From Bacteroidales bacterium (GTDB lineage: Bacteria; Bacteroidota; Bacteroidia; Bacteroidales; UBA12077), in NCBI GenBank assembly GCA_028282785.1, contig JANQHE010000061.1:62001-126000 (forward strand): a stretch of 64,000 nucleotides of DNA. The letters run 5' to 3'. This document shows, in pieces, positions 52,243 to 61,528 of this stretch (its first letter is position 1; every line of letters begins with the position of its first letter). A program made the translations under genes and the position numbers. Under the pieces are notes generated by a model, which saw only the letters and a program-made list of their open reading frames with translations, was not told the DNA's origin and made no database searches.

Positions 52243-52965
52243 TTAGTTTTTTATTTTAATTAATTGGTTATTGTAATTAGGTGTTTCATTATTAATTTGA
52301 GGATCACCTTTATAAAATATCAAACCCGTATTTTCAAATTTAACCGTTAATTCATTTTCAGCAAAAACATAACAGTCGCCAATCGTAGTGGTCCTTAAAT
52401 AGATGTATTTTGAATTAAAATTATCTGCTTGTAATTGCCCTGATCCTCTAATCCATGCTATAAAATTTTCTGTTTTTCCTTTAATATTATATAACCCTCC
52501 TGATGTTGATGAGTTTGCAAAATGTAATTTGTTAGCACTAATTATTAAATCTATATCGCAGAATTCAGCCAATGCATGAATAAGAAAATCGTCGCACCTG
52601 ATAGTGTCAATAGAGTATATATATGATGATTCTTTTAAAATGAATCTTTCTAAGCTTTTAAAATGTATATTAATTTGTATCCGTTCATACTTTCTTGACC
52701 ATCGAGCAGTATTATTATCATTAACGTTTAAAATATGTTCATTTAAATCAAATTCTATATTTGAGATTAGATTACTTCCTCCTCGAACTGTAATTTTGTA
52801 AATAGTATCCTGAATTAAACAGACATTAAAAATATCATTAATATAAATTTCATCGAATTCGTCCATTTCAAACTCTTTTGTTATAGTATCTCCTGCATTA
52901 AATAAAGCATCATCACAAGAAATTAATGCAAGAAAAAGTATTAATATGTAAACCAATCTATTCAT
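52243..52965 (-). CDS. DUF2807 (GIN-domain) lipoprotein
   Basis: A 240-residue lipoprotein: signal ending LISC with the lipidated Cys near residue 17, then DDALF. The mature part is a DUF2807 head domain of repeated beta-strands (FDEIYINDIFNVCLIQDTIYKITVRGG..., GSGQLQADNFNSKYIYLRTT). This is a right-handed helix-like fold widespread in Bacteroidota, with no established function. It is separated by 7 nt from the PagL-like gene upstream, so they are probably co-transcribed. Confidence 0.85.
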   Translation of the reverse strand: MNRLVYILILFLALISCDDALFNAGDTITKEFEMDEFDEIYINDIFNVCLIQDTIYKITVRGGSNLISNIEFDLNEHILNVNDNNTARWSRKYERIQINIHFKSLERFILKESSYIYSIDTIRCDDFLIHALAEFCDIDLIISANKLHFANSSTSGGLYNIKGKTENFIAWIRGSGQLQADNFNSKYIYLRTTTIGDCYVFAENELTVKFENTGLIFYKGDPQINNETPNYNNQLIKIKN

Positions 52966-52972
52966 TTAACCA

Positions 52973-54073
52973 TTATAAAACGTATCCAATTCCCCATTCA
53001 ATATAACTTGCCTTTGCCCAATGTGATTTTAGTGTGTAGTTGATGATAAATTTATCCCTTGCTCTATATCTTAAACCAATTCTGCTATAAATTGGAGCGT
53101 CAACCTTAACAGGAGCATATAAATATCCACCAACGTTTACCACTAACGATAATCTTCCCATTACCAAGTCATGGCCAACATGAAGACCTAATTGATACAG
53201 GTCTGAGTTTAATATGTTTGCACTTTCCTTATTATCTGAATATTGTTCATTTGTTTCATCGAAAAACAGATCTATTCCACCTCCCCACCTGCCTTTAAAT
53301 GAATAATTTCTGTTATAATCAAACATGAACGATGATGCATAAAAATAGCCTGGTTCATATCTTGATTTTGACTTTATTGCACCTGCATAGATAATGGTAT
53401 ATTCATTTTTATTATTGATTTCAGGATCATCAATTACTATAATCTCAGGAGTTTGTTTCAATTGATAATAAATACCCATAGATGCAGAAATAACATTTAA
53501 TCCCTTATTTGGTGATTTAACTTTTCCGTTCGAAACATGTGTGAATCGAACACTGTTCATTAAAGAAATTTGTTTTGAAAGGGGTATTCTTGATTGCAAA
53601 CTAAAATCAATATAAATGTTCAAATTCGATCCAATAGCCAGATTTTGAGGGTTTTCATCAATGTCAAAATACTTGTTTATATATGAGGCACCAAAAGCTA
53701 TTTGCCAACTTAAATTTGCTTTATTAGATCTTCCTATAAATGGAACTTTTACGTATGAATATAAAGCGTTAACTTTTCCGTAGATTTTGTCATTTCCGAG
53801 GTTTGAATGATAATAACCAAAACCATAATAAGGATAACGATACAGTTTGTTCCAATGTTTATTTCCATAGGTAGGGAAAGGAATCTTTAAATCAAAAGTT
53901 TGAATATGATCTTCCAGCATGTATTCAATTGATTTATGATGCGGCATAATAAATCCATATCCATAATCTGTTTCAATTCCAATACCTTTGTCTATTACCT
54001 TGGTAAGTTGACTTTTAGTTATGCAGGGAAAAATTAAAACAATGAAAAATATAATATATCGTTTTCTAAACAT
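52973..54073 (-). CDS. PagL-like lipid A 3-O-deacylase / acyloxyacyl hydrolase
   Basis: A 366-residue outer-membrane beta-barrel protein. The signal peptide ends near ITKSQ. The catalytic motif is RFTHVSNGK with His179 and Ser181, followed by SPNKGLN as in PagL-family acyloxyacyl hydrolases. Many amphipathic strands (YPYYGFGYYHS, NALYSYVKVPF) and the terminal WGIGYVL fit a barrel. PagL removes the 3-O acyl chain of lipid A. The protein is longer than Pseudomonas PagL (about 170 residues) because of extra strands at both ends. The position 14 residues after His179, Glu in PagL, is Asn here. Confidence 0.82.
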   Translation of the reverse strand: MFRKRYIIFFIVLIFPCITKSQLTKVIDKGIGIETDYGYGFIMPHHKSIEYMLEDHIQTFDLKIPFPTYGNKHWNKLYRYPYYGFGYYHSNLGNDKIYGKVNALYSYVKVPFIGRSNKANLSWQIAFGASYINKYFDIDENPQNLAIGSNLNIYIDFSLQSRIPLSKQISLMNSVRFTHVSNGKVKSPNKGLNVISASMGIYYQLKQTPEIIVIDDPEINNKNEYTIIYAGAIKSKSRYEPGYFYASSFMFDYNRNYSFKGRWGGGIDLFFDETNEQYSDNKESANILNSDLYQLGLHVGHDLVMGRLSLVVNVGGYLYAPVKVDAPIYSRIGLRYRARDKFIINYTLKSHWAKASYIEWGIGYVL

Positions 54074-54114
54074 TTGATTGTTTTGAACAAATGAAGTACA
54101 AAATTAATACTTGA

Positions 54115-54146
54115 TTTTGATTAAAAAATATTAAAGCTAAATTTGT
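54115..54146 (+). promoter_or_regulatory. Promoter of the gldF operon
   Basis: TTTTG (54115-54119), a 19-nt spacer and TAAATTTG (54139-54146) match both halves of the Bacteroidota consensus. The start codon of gldF is 21 nt downstream. Confidence 0.75.
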
Positions 54147-54167
54147 GTTCAAATAATAACATAAACC

Positions 54168-54899
54168 ATGTATACGCTTTTAAAGAAAGAAATTAGCGGA
54201 TTTTTCAGTTCACTTACAGGCTACATTGTTATCATAGTTTTTTTGATTATTAATAGCTTATTTATGTGGATTTTTCCGGGTGCAAATAATGTTTTGGATG
54301 CAGGCTACGCTACATTAGATACCTTATTTACCATTTCTCCCTGGGTATTTTTATTTCTGGCTCCGGCTGTAACTATGAGAATGTTTGCAGATGAGAAGAA
54401 ATCCGGAACGATTGAGTTATTATTAACACGCCCCTTATCAGATTTTCAAATTATAACTGCAAAATATTTGGCAGGTTTGGTATTGGTTTTGTTTTCAATC
54501 TTACCCACTTTAATTTATTTTTATTCAGTTTATCAACTGGGAAATCCTGCAGGAAGTATTGATACAGGAGGAACCTGGGGATCATTTATAGGACTGTTCT
54601 TTCTGGCAGCCATCTATGTTGCTATCGGTGTTTTATCATCATCGTTTACTGAAAATCAGATTGTAGCGTTTATTGTGGGAATGCTTTTGTGCTTTATAGT
54701 ATATATAGGTTTTGATTATTTAAGTGAACTAGCTGTTTTTAAAAGTATCAATGGATTTGTTATCAACTTAGGCATTAATGAGCATTATAAATCAATGAGC
54801 CGTGGAGTGATAGATAGTCGCGATATGATTTATTTTGTAAGTGCCATAGCTTTTTTCCTTTTGATCACCAAAACAATATTACAAAGTAGAAAGTGGTAA
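54168..54899 (+). CDS. gldF: Gliding motility ABC transporter permease GldF
   Basis: A 243-residue ABC-2-type permease with six membrane helices. The opening MYTLLKKEISGFFSSLTGYIVI and the block MRMFADEKKSGTIELLLTRPLSD are characteristic of GldF. With GldG and the ATPase GldA it forms an ABC transporter needed for gliding and surface motility in several Bacteroidota; homologues occur in non-gliding species too. gldG follows by 9 nt. gldA is not in the window. Confidence 0.93.
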   Translation: MYTLLKKEISGFFSSLTGYIVIIVFLIINSLFMWIFPGANNVLDAGYATLDTLFTISPWVFLFLAPAVTMRMFADEKKSGTIELLLTRPLSDFQIITAKYLAGLVLVLFSILPTLIYFYSVYQLGNPAGSIDTGGTWGSFIGLFFLAAIYVAIGVLSSSFTENQIVAFIVGMLLCFIVYIGFDYLSELAVFKSINGFVINLGINEHYKSMSRGVIDSRDMIYFVSAIAFFLLITKTILQSRKW

Positions 54900-54908
54900 A
54901 AATCTAAG

Positions 54909-56612
54909 ATGATGAAAAAGAACTTAAAAACACAAAATATAATTCAACTTCTTATTGCATTAGTGATTATTTTGATTATCAATTACATTTCTTCAAATGC
55001 TTATTTTCGTTTAGATCTTACTTCGGATAAAAGATATACATTATCTGAAGTTACACATGAGATTTTGGATTCTCTTGATGATTTGGTATATATCGAAATT
55101 TATTTGGATGGAGAAATGCCAATTGGCTTTCAAAGAATGCAAAAGTCAATACATGAATTAATGGATGAATTCAGAATAGTTGCAGGAAGTGATATTCAAT
55201 ATCAGTTTAAAAATCCGTCCCAATCAAGCAGTGAATCTGAGCGAAATACGATGTATCAGGATTTATACGAAAGAGGTTTGGATCCCACAAATGTTAAAGA
55301 CAGAGATGAGGAGGGAGGTCTGGCTGAAAAGATTTTATTTCCGGGTGCTATTATTACATATAAAAATAGAGAAGTTCCTGTGAATTTATTGCTAAATAAT
55401 CCGGGTTTATCAGCGGAAATAAACCTGAACAATTCGATTCAATCTTTAGAATATGAATTTGTTGATGCAATTAGAAAAATTACTTCAGAACAACGTAAAA
55501 AAATTGCTTTTGTTGAGGGGCAAGGAGAACTGGATGAATATAAAACCGGAGATATTACACGTTCATTAAACGAATATTATGATATCGATAGGGTTACAAT
55601 TAAAGATTATATAAATATACTTGATCCGTATGATGCAGTAATAATTGCAGGTCCAACAGAAGAATACACCGAAAAAAGTAAATTTATTGTTGATCAGTAT
55701 ATTATGAATGGAGGAAAGGTGCTTTGGTTTATTGAATCCATTCATGTAAGTATGGATAGCCTTTCGGTTACCGGTTCAACATTTGCTTTAATGAATGAGG
55801 TTAACCTGAGTGATCAGTTATTTAAGTATGGTGTTCGGGTAAATCCAAATATTATTCAGGACATTCAGTGTGCCATCATTCCGGTAAACACAGCTGTCGG
55901 TGGATCTCAACCGCAGTTTGCCCCGGCTCCATGGTTATATTTCCCTTTGTTAAACGGTTTAAATAACAATCCTATTACCAAGAACTTGAATATGATAAAG
56001 TCGGAATTTCCTAGTGTTTTAGATACGGTTGGAAATAATGTTGAAGTAAAAAAACAAGTTATTCTTACTTCTTCTTACAGTTCAAAAGTACTTAACATTC
56101 CATTATTAGTGAGCTTAAGAGAAGTGAGTGAACAACCTGATCCTTCAACTTTTGTTATGCCCAATAACCCTATTGCAGTAATCATGGAAGGGAATTTTGA
56201 ATCAGTATTCAAAAACAGGTTGATCGATAAATATATAGATGGATTTCAGTTTGAGTATAAGGAAAAGAGTCAACCAACCAAAATGATCGTAGTTTCCGAT
56301 GCAGATATAATTAGAAATGATATTCGCCAAAGAGCAGATGGAATATTTATTACTCCTTTAGGTTATGATCGATACACTAAACAAACTTATGGAAACAAGG
56401 AGTTTGTAATGAATGCAGTTCATTATTTGGTTGATGAAAGCGGTATTTTGGATATGCGTTCACGAGAATTTAAACTACGGTTACTGGACAAAACAAAAAT
56501 CCAGAATGAAAAAACACGTTGGCAGGTAATTAATTCGGTTCTTCCGGTATTATTTATAATCGCTTTTGCATTTTTAGTAACATATTTAAGAAAAAGAAAA
56601 TACACGCAGTAG
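54909..56612 (+). CDS. gldG: Gliding motility-associated protein GldG
   Basis: A 567-residue substrate-binding-like partner of GldF. One membrane helix lies at each end (about 10-30 and 538-558) with a large extracytoplasmic ABC_transp_aux domain between them (RLDLTSDKRYTLSEVTHEIL, IAFVEGQGELDEY, DAVIIAGPTEEYTEKSKFIVDQYIMNGGKVLWFIE). The last two blocks are the family core. Starts at 54909 (ATGATG); the second ATG is equally possible. It precedes a DUF4340 gene by 4 nt. Confidence 0.94.
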   Translation: MMKKNLKTQNIIQLLIALVIILIINYISSNAYFRLDLTSDKRYTLSEVTHEILDSLDDLVYIEIYLDGEMPIGFQRMQKSIHELMDEFRIVAGSDIQYQFKNPSQSSSESERNTMYQDLYERGLDPTNVKDRDEEGGLAEKILFPGAIITYKNREVPVNLLLNNPGLSAEINLNNSIQSLEYEFVDAIRKITSEQRKKIAFVEGQGELDEYKTGDITRSLNEYYDIDRVTIKDYINILDPYDAVIIAGPTEEYTEKSKFIVDQYIMNGGKVLWFIESIHVSMDSLSVTGSTFALMNEVNLSDQLFKYGVRVNPNIIQDIQCAIIPVNTAVGGSQPQFAPAPWLYFPLLNGLNNNPITKNLNMIKSEFPSVLDTVGNNVEVKKQVILTSSYSSKVLNIPLLVSLREVSEQPDPSTFVMPNNPIAVIMEGNFESVFKNRLIDKYIDGFQFEYKEKSQPTKMIVVSDADIIRNDIRQRADGIFITPLGYDRYTKQTYGNKEFVMNAVHYLVDESGILDMRSREFKLRLLDKTKIQNEKTRWQVINSVLPVLFIIAFAFLVTYLRKRKYTQ

Positions 56613-56616
56613 TTTT

Positions 56617-57606
56617 ATGAAAAACATTAGATTGTTCCTGATTCTCGTTGTTTTAATAATTATCGCAGGCATATATTATTTTTCAAATAACAAAGGTACT
56701 CTCAATCTTCGAAATGCGTCCTTTGCAATAGAATCTCCAGGCGAAATAACAAAGATTGAATTAAAGTCTGATAATGAAGTATTGCTTTTAAAAAAGGAAC
56801 CGGATGGCTGGAAAGTAAATAACAAATACAGAGCAATAGATAGTTATGTTGAAAACCTAAACCTCGCATTAAGTAGAATTACAGTATTATCTCCGGTTTC
56901 AAAAGTGGAAAAAGAGCAAGTAGCCTCCATACTTCAAAACGATGGGATTTTAGTTGGAGTATACAGAAACAGAAAAAGCCTTAAAAAGTTTTATGTTAGT
57001 AAACCTTCCATGAATAAGGAAAAAACTTACATGATGATGGAAAGATCAACTGATCCTTTTATTGTCCGAATTCCTGCTTTCAAAGGATTATTAGCAGAAT
57101 TGTTTATTCAGGATGAGAATTACTGGCGTAATAAAACGGTTTTTGATTACGAACCACAAAATATTGAGAGTATTACACTTGTGTATCCTGAAAATGAGCC
57201 AAAATCATTTAAAGCTATAAATTATAACGATGGTACTTTTGCAATAAAAAAATTGGATGATAATAAGTTTCTTGAAGATTATAATGTAGATAAATTAGCA
57301 AGATATTTTACTTATTATCAGCGAATCGCTTTTGATGATATCGTTACAAACTTAGATCAAATTCAAACCGATTCTATTTTAAATTCTAGTCCTTATTGCG
57401 TTATATCTGTAAAAAATGAATCAGGAGTTGAAAATAAAATAAAAATTTACAGGAAACCATCAGATAATGAGGTAGATGAGTTTGATAATAAAATGAAGTT
57501 CGATTATGACAAGGCTTATGCAACATTGAATAATAATAATGAATTAATCATCATTGAATACTATATTTTTGATCCTTTATTCAAAGAAATTGATTATTTT
57601 CGCTAA
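56617..57606 (+). CDS. DUF4340 domain protein of the gldFG operon
   Basis: A 329-residue protein with one N-terminal membrane helix (about 5-23) and an extracytoplasmic DUF4340 domain (about 40-300; IESPGEITKIELKSDNEVLLLKKEPDGWKVNNKY). DUF4340 proteins are usually encoded after GldG-like genes and are thought to assist that transporter. It has lower conservation than GldF/GldG and no catalytic motif. Confidence 0.85.
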   Translation: MKNIRLFLILVVLIIIAGIYYFSNNKGTLNLRNASFAIESPGEITKIELKSDNEVLLLKKEPDGWKVNNKYRAIDSYVENLNLALSRITVLSPVSKVEKEQVASILQNDGILVGVYRNRKSLKKFYVSKPSMNKEKTYMMMERSTDPFIVRIPAFKGLLAELFIQDENYWRNKTVFDYEPQNIESITLVYPENEPKSFKAINYNDGTFAIKKLDDNKFLEDYNVDKLARYFTYYQRIAFDDIVTNLDQIQTDSILNSSPYCVISVKNESGVENKIKIYRKPSDNEVDEFDNKMKFDYDKAYATLNNNNELIIIEYYIFDPLFKEIDYFR

Positions 57607-57655
57607 CAATAAATTCATGCAGGCTTATTGGCTTCTTGAATAATTTTTCGTATTA

Positions 57656-57687
57656 TTGATAAGTTAATTACAAGGATAATACATTTG
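57656..57687 (+). promoter_or_regulatory. Probable dnaN promoter
   Basis: TTG (57656-57658), a 21-nt spacer and TACATTTG (57680-57687) match the consensus. A leader of about 160 nt follows before dnaN. Confidence 0.65.
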
Positions 57688-57720
57688 TTGAAATCTAAAA
57701 TTTAAATAAATAAAGACAGA

Positions 57721-57795
57721 TGAATCCCTCAAGCAGTAAAGTATAAATGAAGAGGCGATTAACTATGAGGGCTCCATGGACAAGTAGAAGATAGT
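57721..57795 (+). other. dnaN leader with two tiny ORFs
   Basis: MNPSSSKV (57720-57746) is followed directly by MKRRLTMRAPWTSRR (57747-57794). The region also pairs CCCTCA with TGAGGG (57726 to 57771). The stretch GATTAACTATG...CTCCAT resembles the leader of the NtrC-type gene. Coordinates are within a base or so. Translation is unproven. Confidence 0.2.
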
Positions 57796-57852
57796 ATTTA
57801 ACAGAGATTAGAAAAAAATAGTAATAAATAATAATAAATACAGATAGACCAA

Positions 57853-58983
57853 ATGAAATTTGTTATTTCCAGTACAGAATTATTAAGTCACTTACAGGCA
57901 ATCAGTAGAGTTATCAGTAATAAAAATACTTTGCCTATTCTTGATAATTTTCTTTTCCAATTATCAGATAATGAATTAAAAATAACCGCATCGGATTTAG
58001 AAACTACTTTAATAACTACAATTCAGTTAGAAAATGCAACTGACGAAGGTAGTATTGCTATTCCTGCAAGAATATTAACTGATACTTTAAAAGAATTTCC
58101 AGATCAACCACTAACATTTGATATTAACAACGAAACTTTTGGCGTTATAATCACAACGGAAAATGGTAAGTATAATGTAGTTGGACAAAATGGGGAAGAT
58201 TTTCCTCAATTACCGGTAATTAAGGACGACCAGAAGAATTCAATTCAACTTTCCGCAGATGTTTTATTAAGTGGTATTTCTAAAACTTTATTTGCAACAG
58301 CTGATGATGAGTTGCGTCCTGTAATGAATGGTATCTTTATTGAGCTGTATCCTGATAACATGACTTTTGTGGCTTCTGATGCTCATAAATTGGTTCGTTA
58401 TAGAAGACTGGATGTTAAAGCTGAACAGGAAGCTTCTTTTATTTTACCAAAGAAACCGGCCGGATTACTTAAAGCAATTCTTCCTAAGGAAGATAATGAT
58501 GTAATGGTTGAATTTGATGATAAAAATGCTTTTTTTACATTATCGAATTATAAATTGGTTTCAAGATTAGTTGAAGGTAATTATCCAAGTTACAATTCTG
58601 TAATTCCTACGAATAATCCTAATAAATTAACAATTGACCGTTTGGAATTATATAACGCGCTTAAACGAGTTGCTTTGTTCTCAAATCAAGCTAGTAATTT
58701 GGTTAAACTTGATTTAAAAGGAAACCAATTAAATGTTTCAGCTCAAGATATCGATTTCTCAATTTCTGCAAATGAAAGATTAAATTGTCAATATGAAGGT
58801 GATGATATGGAAATTGGTTTCAAATCATCTTTCTTGATCGAAATACTTTCAAATATTGCATCAACCGATGTATTAGTTGAATTATCAGATCCATCTCGAG
58901 CAGGCATATTGTTCCCGGCAGAGAAAGAAAATAATGATGAGGACGTATTGATGTTGTTAATGCCAATGATGATCAACGTTTAG
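57853..58983 (+). CDS. dnaN: DNA polymerase III beta subunit (sliding clamp)
   Basis: A 376-residue protein with three clamp domains, close to the usual length. MKFVISSTELLSHLQAISRVISNKNTLPILDNFLF is the family N-terminus and LLMPMMINV the C-terminal end that forms the hydrophobic pocket region. It holds the polymerase on DNA as a ring-shaped dimer. The gene lies far from any dnaA here, next to gldFG-DUF4340, an arrangement seen in this phylum. A terminator follows. Confidence 0.96.
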   Translation: MKFVISSTELLSHLQAISRVISNKNTLPILDNFLFQLSDNELKITASDLETTLITTIQLENATDEGSIAIPARILTDTLKEFPDQPLTFDINNETFGVIITTENGKYNVVGQNGEDFPQLPVIKDDQKNSIQLSADVLLSGISKTLFATADDELRPVMNGIFIELYPDNMTFVASDAHKLVRYRRLDVKAEQEASFILPKKPAGLLKAILPKEDNDVMVEFDDKNAFFTLSNYKLVSRLVEGNYPSYNSVIPTNNPNKLTIDRLELYNALKRVALFSNQASNLVKLDLKGNQLNVSAQDIDFSISANERLNCQYEGDDMEIGFKSSFLIEILSNIASTDVLVELSDPSRAGILFPAEKENNDEDVLMLLMPMMINV

Positions 58984-59006
58984 TAAAGCTTAAATAAATA
59001 TTTAAG

Positions 59007-59035
59007 AAGAGTTTCAAACGAAACTCTTTTTTTTT
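59007..59035 (+). terminator. Terminator of dnaN
   Basis: AAGAGTTTC, AAAC loop, GAAACTCTT, then a T-run of about seven. A clear Rho-independent terminator. Confidence 0.85.
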
Positions 59036-59060
59036 CAATGCAAATGATAAATAAATTATA

Positions 59061-59828
59061 ATGGAATTAAATTTAAAAAAACCTATCGTTTTCTTCGATC
59101 TTGAAACTACCGGAATTGATGTTGCAACTGACCGAATTGTTGAAATTTCTCTTTTAAAAATTAACCCGGATGGAAAAGAAGAAACAAAAACCATGAGAAT
59201 TAACCCTGAAATGCCAATTCCTCAACAAGCAACTGAAGTTCATGGAATTACTGATGAGGATGTTAAGAACGAACCATCGTTCAATATTGTTGCTAAAGAC
59301 GTTGCAAAGTTTATTTCAGGTTGCGATCTGGCTGGTTACAATTCAAATAAATTTGATATTCCGTTATTAGCTGAGGAATTTCTACGTGTAGGCGTTGATA
59401 TAGATTTAAAAAAGCATAGATTTGTTGATGTTCAGGTTATTTTCCACAAAATGGAGCAACGAACATTAAGTGCGGCATATAAATTCTATTGTGAAAAGAA
59501 TTTGGATGATGCCCATAGTGCAGAAGCGGATACGAAGGCAACATATGAAATTTTAAAAGCTCAAATTGAACGTTACAACGATCTGAATAACGATATTGAA
59601 GAACTTTCAAAATTCTCTTCGCATAACAAAAATGCCGACTTTGCAGGGCGTATAGTTTTTAATGATAAAGGAGAGGAAGTTTTTAATTTTGGAAAATACA
59701 AAGGACAAACCGTTGAATCTGTTTTAGAAAAAGATCAGGGCTATTTCGGTTGGATGTTGAATAGTGATTTTCCTCTTTATACCAAAAAAGTTTTAACAGC
59801 TATTAAATTAAGAAAATTTAATTCGTAA
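59061..59828 (+). CDS. DnaQ-like 3'-5' exonuclease
   Basis: A 255-residue DEDD exonuclease. ExoI: FFDLETTGI (D and E); ExoII: the NSNKFDIPLLAEEF region; ExoIII: HSAEADTKAT, the DEDDh form. The C-terminal 60 residues (VFNFGKYKGQTVESVLEKDQGYFGWML) form the small domain seen at the end of exodeoxyribonuclease X-type proteins. It acts as a proofreading subunit or a stand-alone exonuclease. Its neighbour dnaN supports a DNA-replication or repair role, although a terminator separates them. Confidence 0.9.
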   Translation: MELNLKKPIVFFDLETTGIDVATDRIVEISLLKINPDGKEETKTMRINPEMPIPQQATEVHGITDEDVKNEPSFNIVAKDVAKFISGCDLAGYNSNKFDIPLLAEEFLRVGVDIDLKKHRFVDVQVIFHKMEQRTLSAAYKFYCEKNLDDAHSAEADTKATYEILKAQIERYNDLNNDIEELSKFSSHNKNADFAGRIVFNDKGEEVFNFGKYKGQTVESVLEKDQGYFGWMLNSDFPLYTKKVLTAIKLRKFNS

Positions 59829-60439
59829 TGAAAATTATTGCAATTGGAAGAAATTATATTGATCATGCAAAAGAATTAAATAATCCGGTTCCAAAAGAGC
59901 CTATATTTTTTTTAATGCCCGATTCTTCTTTGCTAAGAAATAATCAACCCTTTTTTTATCCTGATTTTTCTAATGATATTCATTTTGAAGTAGAAATCGT
60001 CGTGAAATTGAATCGCCTAGGAAAAAATGTAGCAGCTAAGTTTGCGCATCGATACTATAATGAAATAGCTATCGGGATTGATTTTACAGCTCGGGATCTG
60101 CAACAAAAATGCAAAGAAAAAGGATTACCCTGGGAAGTATCAAAATGTTTTGATGGAGCTGCTCCTATTAGTAATTTTGTTTCTATTGATAAATTTAGCG
60201 ATATAAATAATATAAATTTCCGATTAGAGTTGAATGGAGAGGTAGCTCAGAAAGGTAATACAGGTGAAATGATTTTTAAAGTTGATGAATTGATAGAACA
60301 TGTTACCAAATATATGACTATTAAAATAGGAGATTATTTATTTACCGGAACGCCGTCAGGAGTAGGTCCGGTAAAAATAGGAGACAGGCTTACTGCATAT
60401 ATTGAGGATGAAAAGATGTTAGACTTTGTTGTTAAATAG
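59828..60439 (+). CDS. Fumarylacetoacetate hydrolase family protein
   Basis: A 203-residue FAH-superfamily enzyme, short single-domain form (YcgM/HpcE-like). The metal ligands are in FEVEIVVKL (two Glu) and GIDFTARDLQ (Asp). IGRNYIDHAKE, GDYLFTGTPSGVGPVKIGD and a Lys in SKCFDG complete the active site. Such enzymes act on acylpyruvates or oxaloacetate-like acids; the substrate is not settled. It starts on the last base of the exonuclease gene (1-nt overlap), so they are co-translated. Confidence 0.92.
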   Translation: MKIIAIGRNYIDHAKELNNPVPKEPIFFLMPDSSLLRNNQPFFYPDFSNDIHFEVEIVVKLNRLGKNVAAKFAHRYYNEIAIGIDFTARDLQQKCKEKGLPWEVSKCFDGAAPISNFVSIDKFSDINNINFRLELNGEVAQKGNTGEMIFKVDELIEHVTKYMTIKIGDYLFTGTPSGVGPVKIGDRLTAYIEDEKMLDFVVK

Positions 60440-61088
60440 ATTCTTTTAATAATTCCTCAAAAAATCTTCTTGTAATTAAATATCTTTCTTTATGATTATT
60501 ATATAAACCAGGAAGAAACTCATATGTTTTTCCAAAATTTGTAAAACGTTTATCAAGGTTTTGGATCACTTTCCTAGGTAAATCATTTGTATTAATCCCT
60601 CTAAGTAAATAGATCTCTGTATATCTAATAACACCGACTCTTCCAAAAGCATCCAGATCATCGGCATTGCATAAGACAGGTAAAATAGAAGCCGGATCGC
60701 TTATTTTTTGTTTGTAATCCTTATCATCGTGAAGTTCAATAGCTATTAAGACTTCTTCAAAGTTTGACGGTTTATTAAGTTTATTTTCCTGAAAATATTG
60801 TTCACATATTTTTTTGCTTTCTATTCCATGATATTCATCCAGGGTTATTGTTAAACCGGTATCATGAAACATACAAGCAATTAAAGTTCCTTCAACTAAT
60901 TCGTAATTTATTTTGATCGTTTGGTTAATTGCAAAAAGAATTTCTTTTGCGTAACTCCAAACCCTTAAATGATGAGTGTGGTCATGAGAGGGTATTTTAT
61001 TTTCTATAAATAAGCTTTGGCAAAAAGAATAAAGCTTACTTAACCATTTTTCTTCTACCTCTTTAATTAAACTTTTTATGGATTCCAT
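60432..61088 (-). CDS. HD-domain phosphohydrolase
   Basis: A 218-residue protein with an HD metal-dependent phosphohydrolase domain. The first His lies in SHDHTHHLRVWSYA, the HD pair in CMFHDTGLTI and the last Asp in NADDLDAFGRVG. Substrates in the family include nucleotides and signalling molecules; none can be assigned. Its last 8 nt overlap the end of the convergent FAH gene. Confidence 0.85.
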   Translation of the reverse strand: MESIKSLIKEVEEKWLSKLYSFCQSLFIENKIPSHDHTHHLRVWSYAKEILFAINQTIKINYELVEGTLIACMFHDTGLTITLDEYHGIESKKICEQYFQENKLNKPSNFEEVLIAIELHDDKDYKQKISDPASILPVLCNADDLDAFGRVGVIRYTEIYLLRGINTNDLPRKVIQNLDKRFTNFGKTYEFLPGLYNNHKERYLITRRFFEELLKESI

Positions 61089-61117
61089 AATTACAAAATT
61101 AGAAATGTCGAAAAATA

Positions 61118-61150
61118 AAAAAGCAGAAAAGAAACCTTTTCTGCTTTTTT
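61118..61150. terminator. Bidirectional terminator
   Basis: AAAAAGCAGAAAAG, AAAC loop, CTTTTCTGCTTTTTTT: a stem of at least 13 bp with T-runs on both strands, downstream of the small helix-turn-helix gene. Confidence 0.85.
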
Positions 61151-61168
61151 TAAGGAATTTCTTTAATA

Positions 61169-61423
61169 CTAGTTTTGAGATACAGTTTCTTCAGTCATTT
61201 GCTTTGCCATATCTAATATTGTAGTATCATCAATTGTTACAATTCCACCATTTGGTCCCGGCCCAAAATGGATTCCTACTGATTCACCTTCCCGGTAATT
61301 AGCACCTCCAAAATAATTCCTTACTGTTTCCTCATTCATATTTAAATCTTCAGCAATTTTTCTAATTGCACCATGAGGCAAACGATCTTTAATTTCTCGT
61401 AACTCGTTGAATGTTAATGTCAT
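61169..61423 (-). CDS. Small helix-turn-helix DNA-binding protein
   Basis: An 84-residue protein from the ATG at 61423 (MTLTFNELREIKDRLP); a frame beginning at a TTG nine codons upstream is less likely. The first half reads as a short helix-turn-helix (GAIRKIAEDLNMNEETVRNYFGG). The second half has GIHFGPGPNGGIVTIDDTTIL, a conserved tail of this small Bacteroidota protein type. A regulator or nucleoid-associated role is plausible; no target is known. Confidence 0.75.
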   Translation of the reverse strand: MTLTFNELREIKDRLPHGAIRKIAEDLNMNEETVRNYFGGANYREGESVGIHFGPGPNGGIVTIDDTTILDMAKQMTEETVSQN

Positions 61424-61528
61424 AACTATTAGTTTTTTAAGGTTAGACACGAACCATAAAATTAGAAATTATTAACGGTACAAAAAAATTTAAAAGAGAA
61501 TTAAAACGGAATTTAATAAAATTTAACA

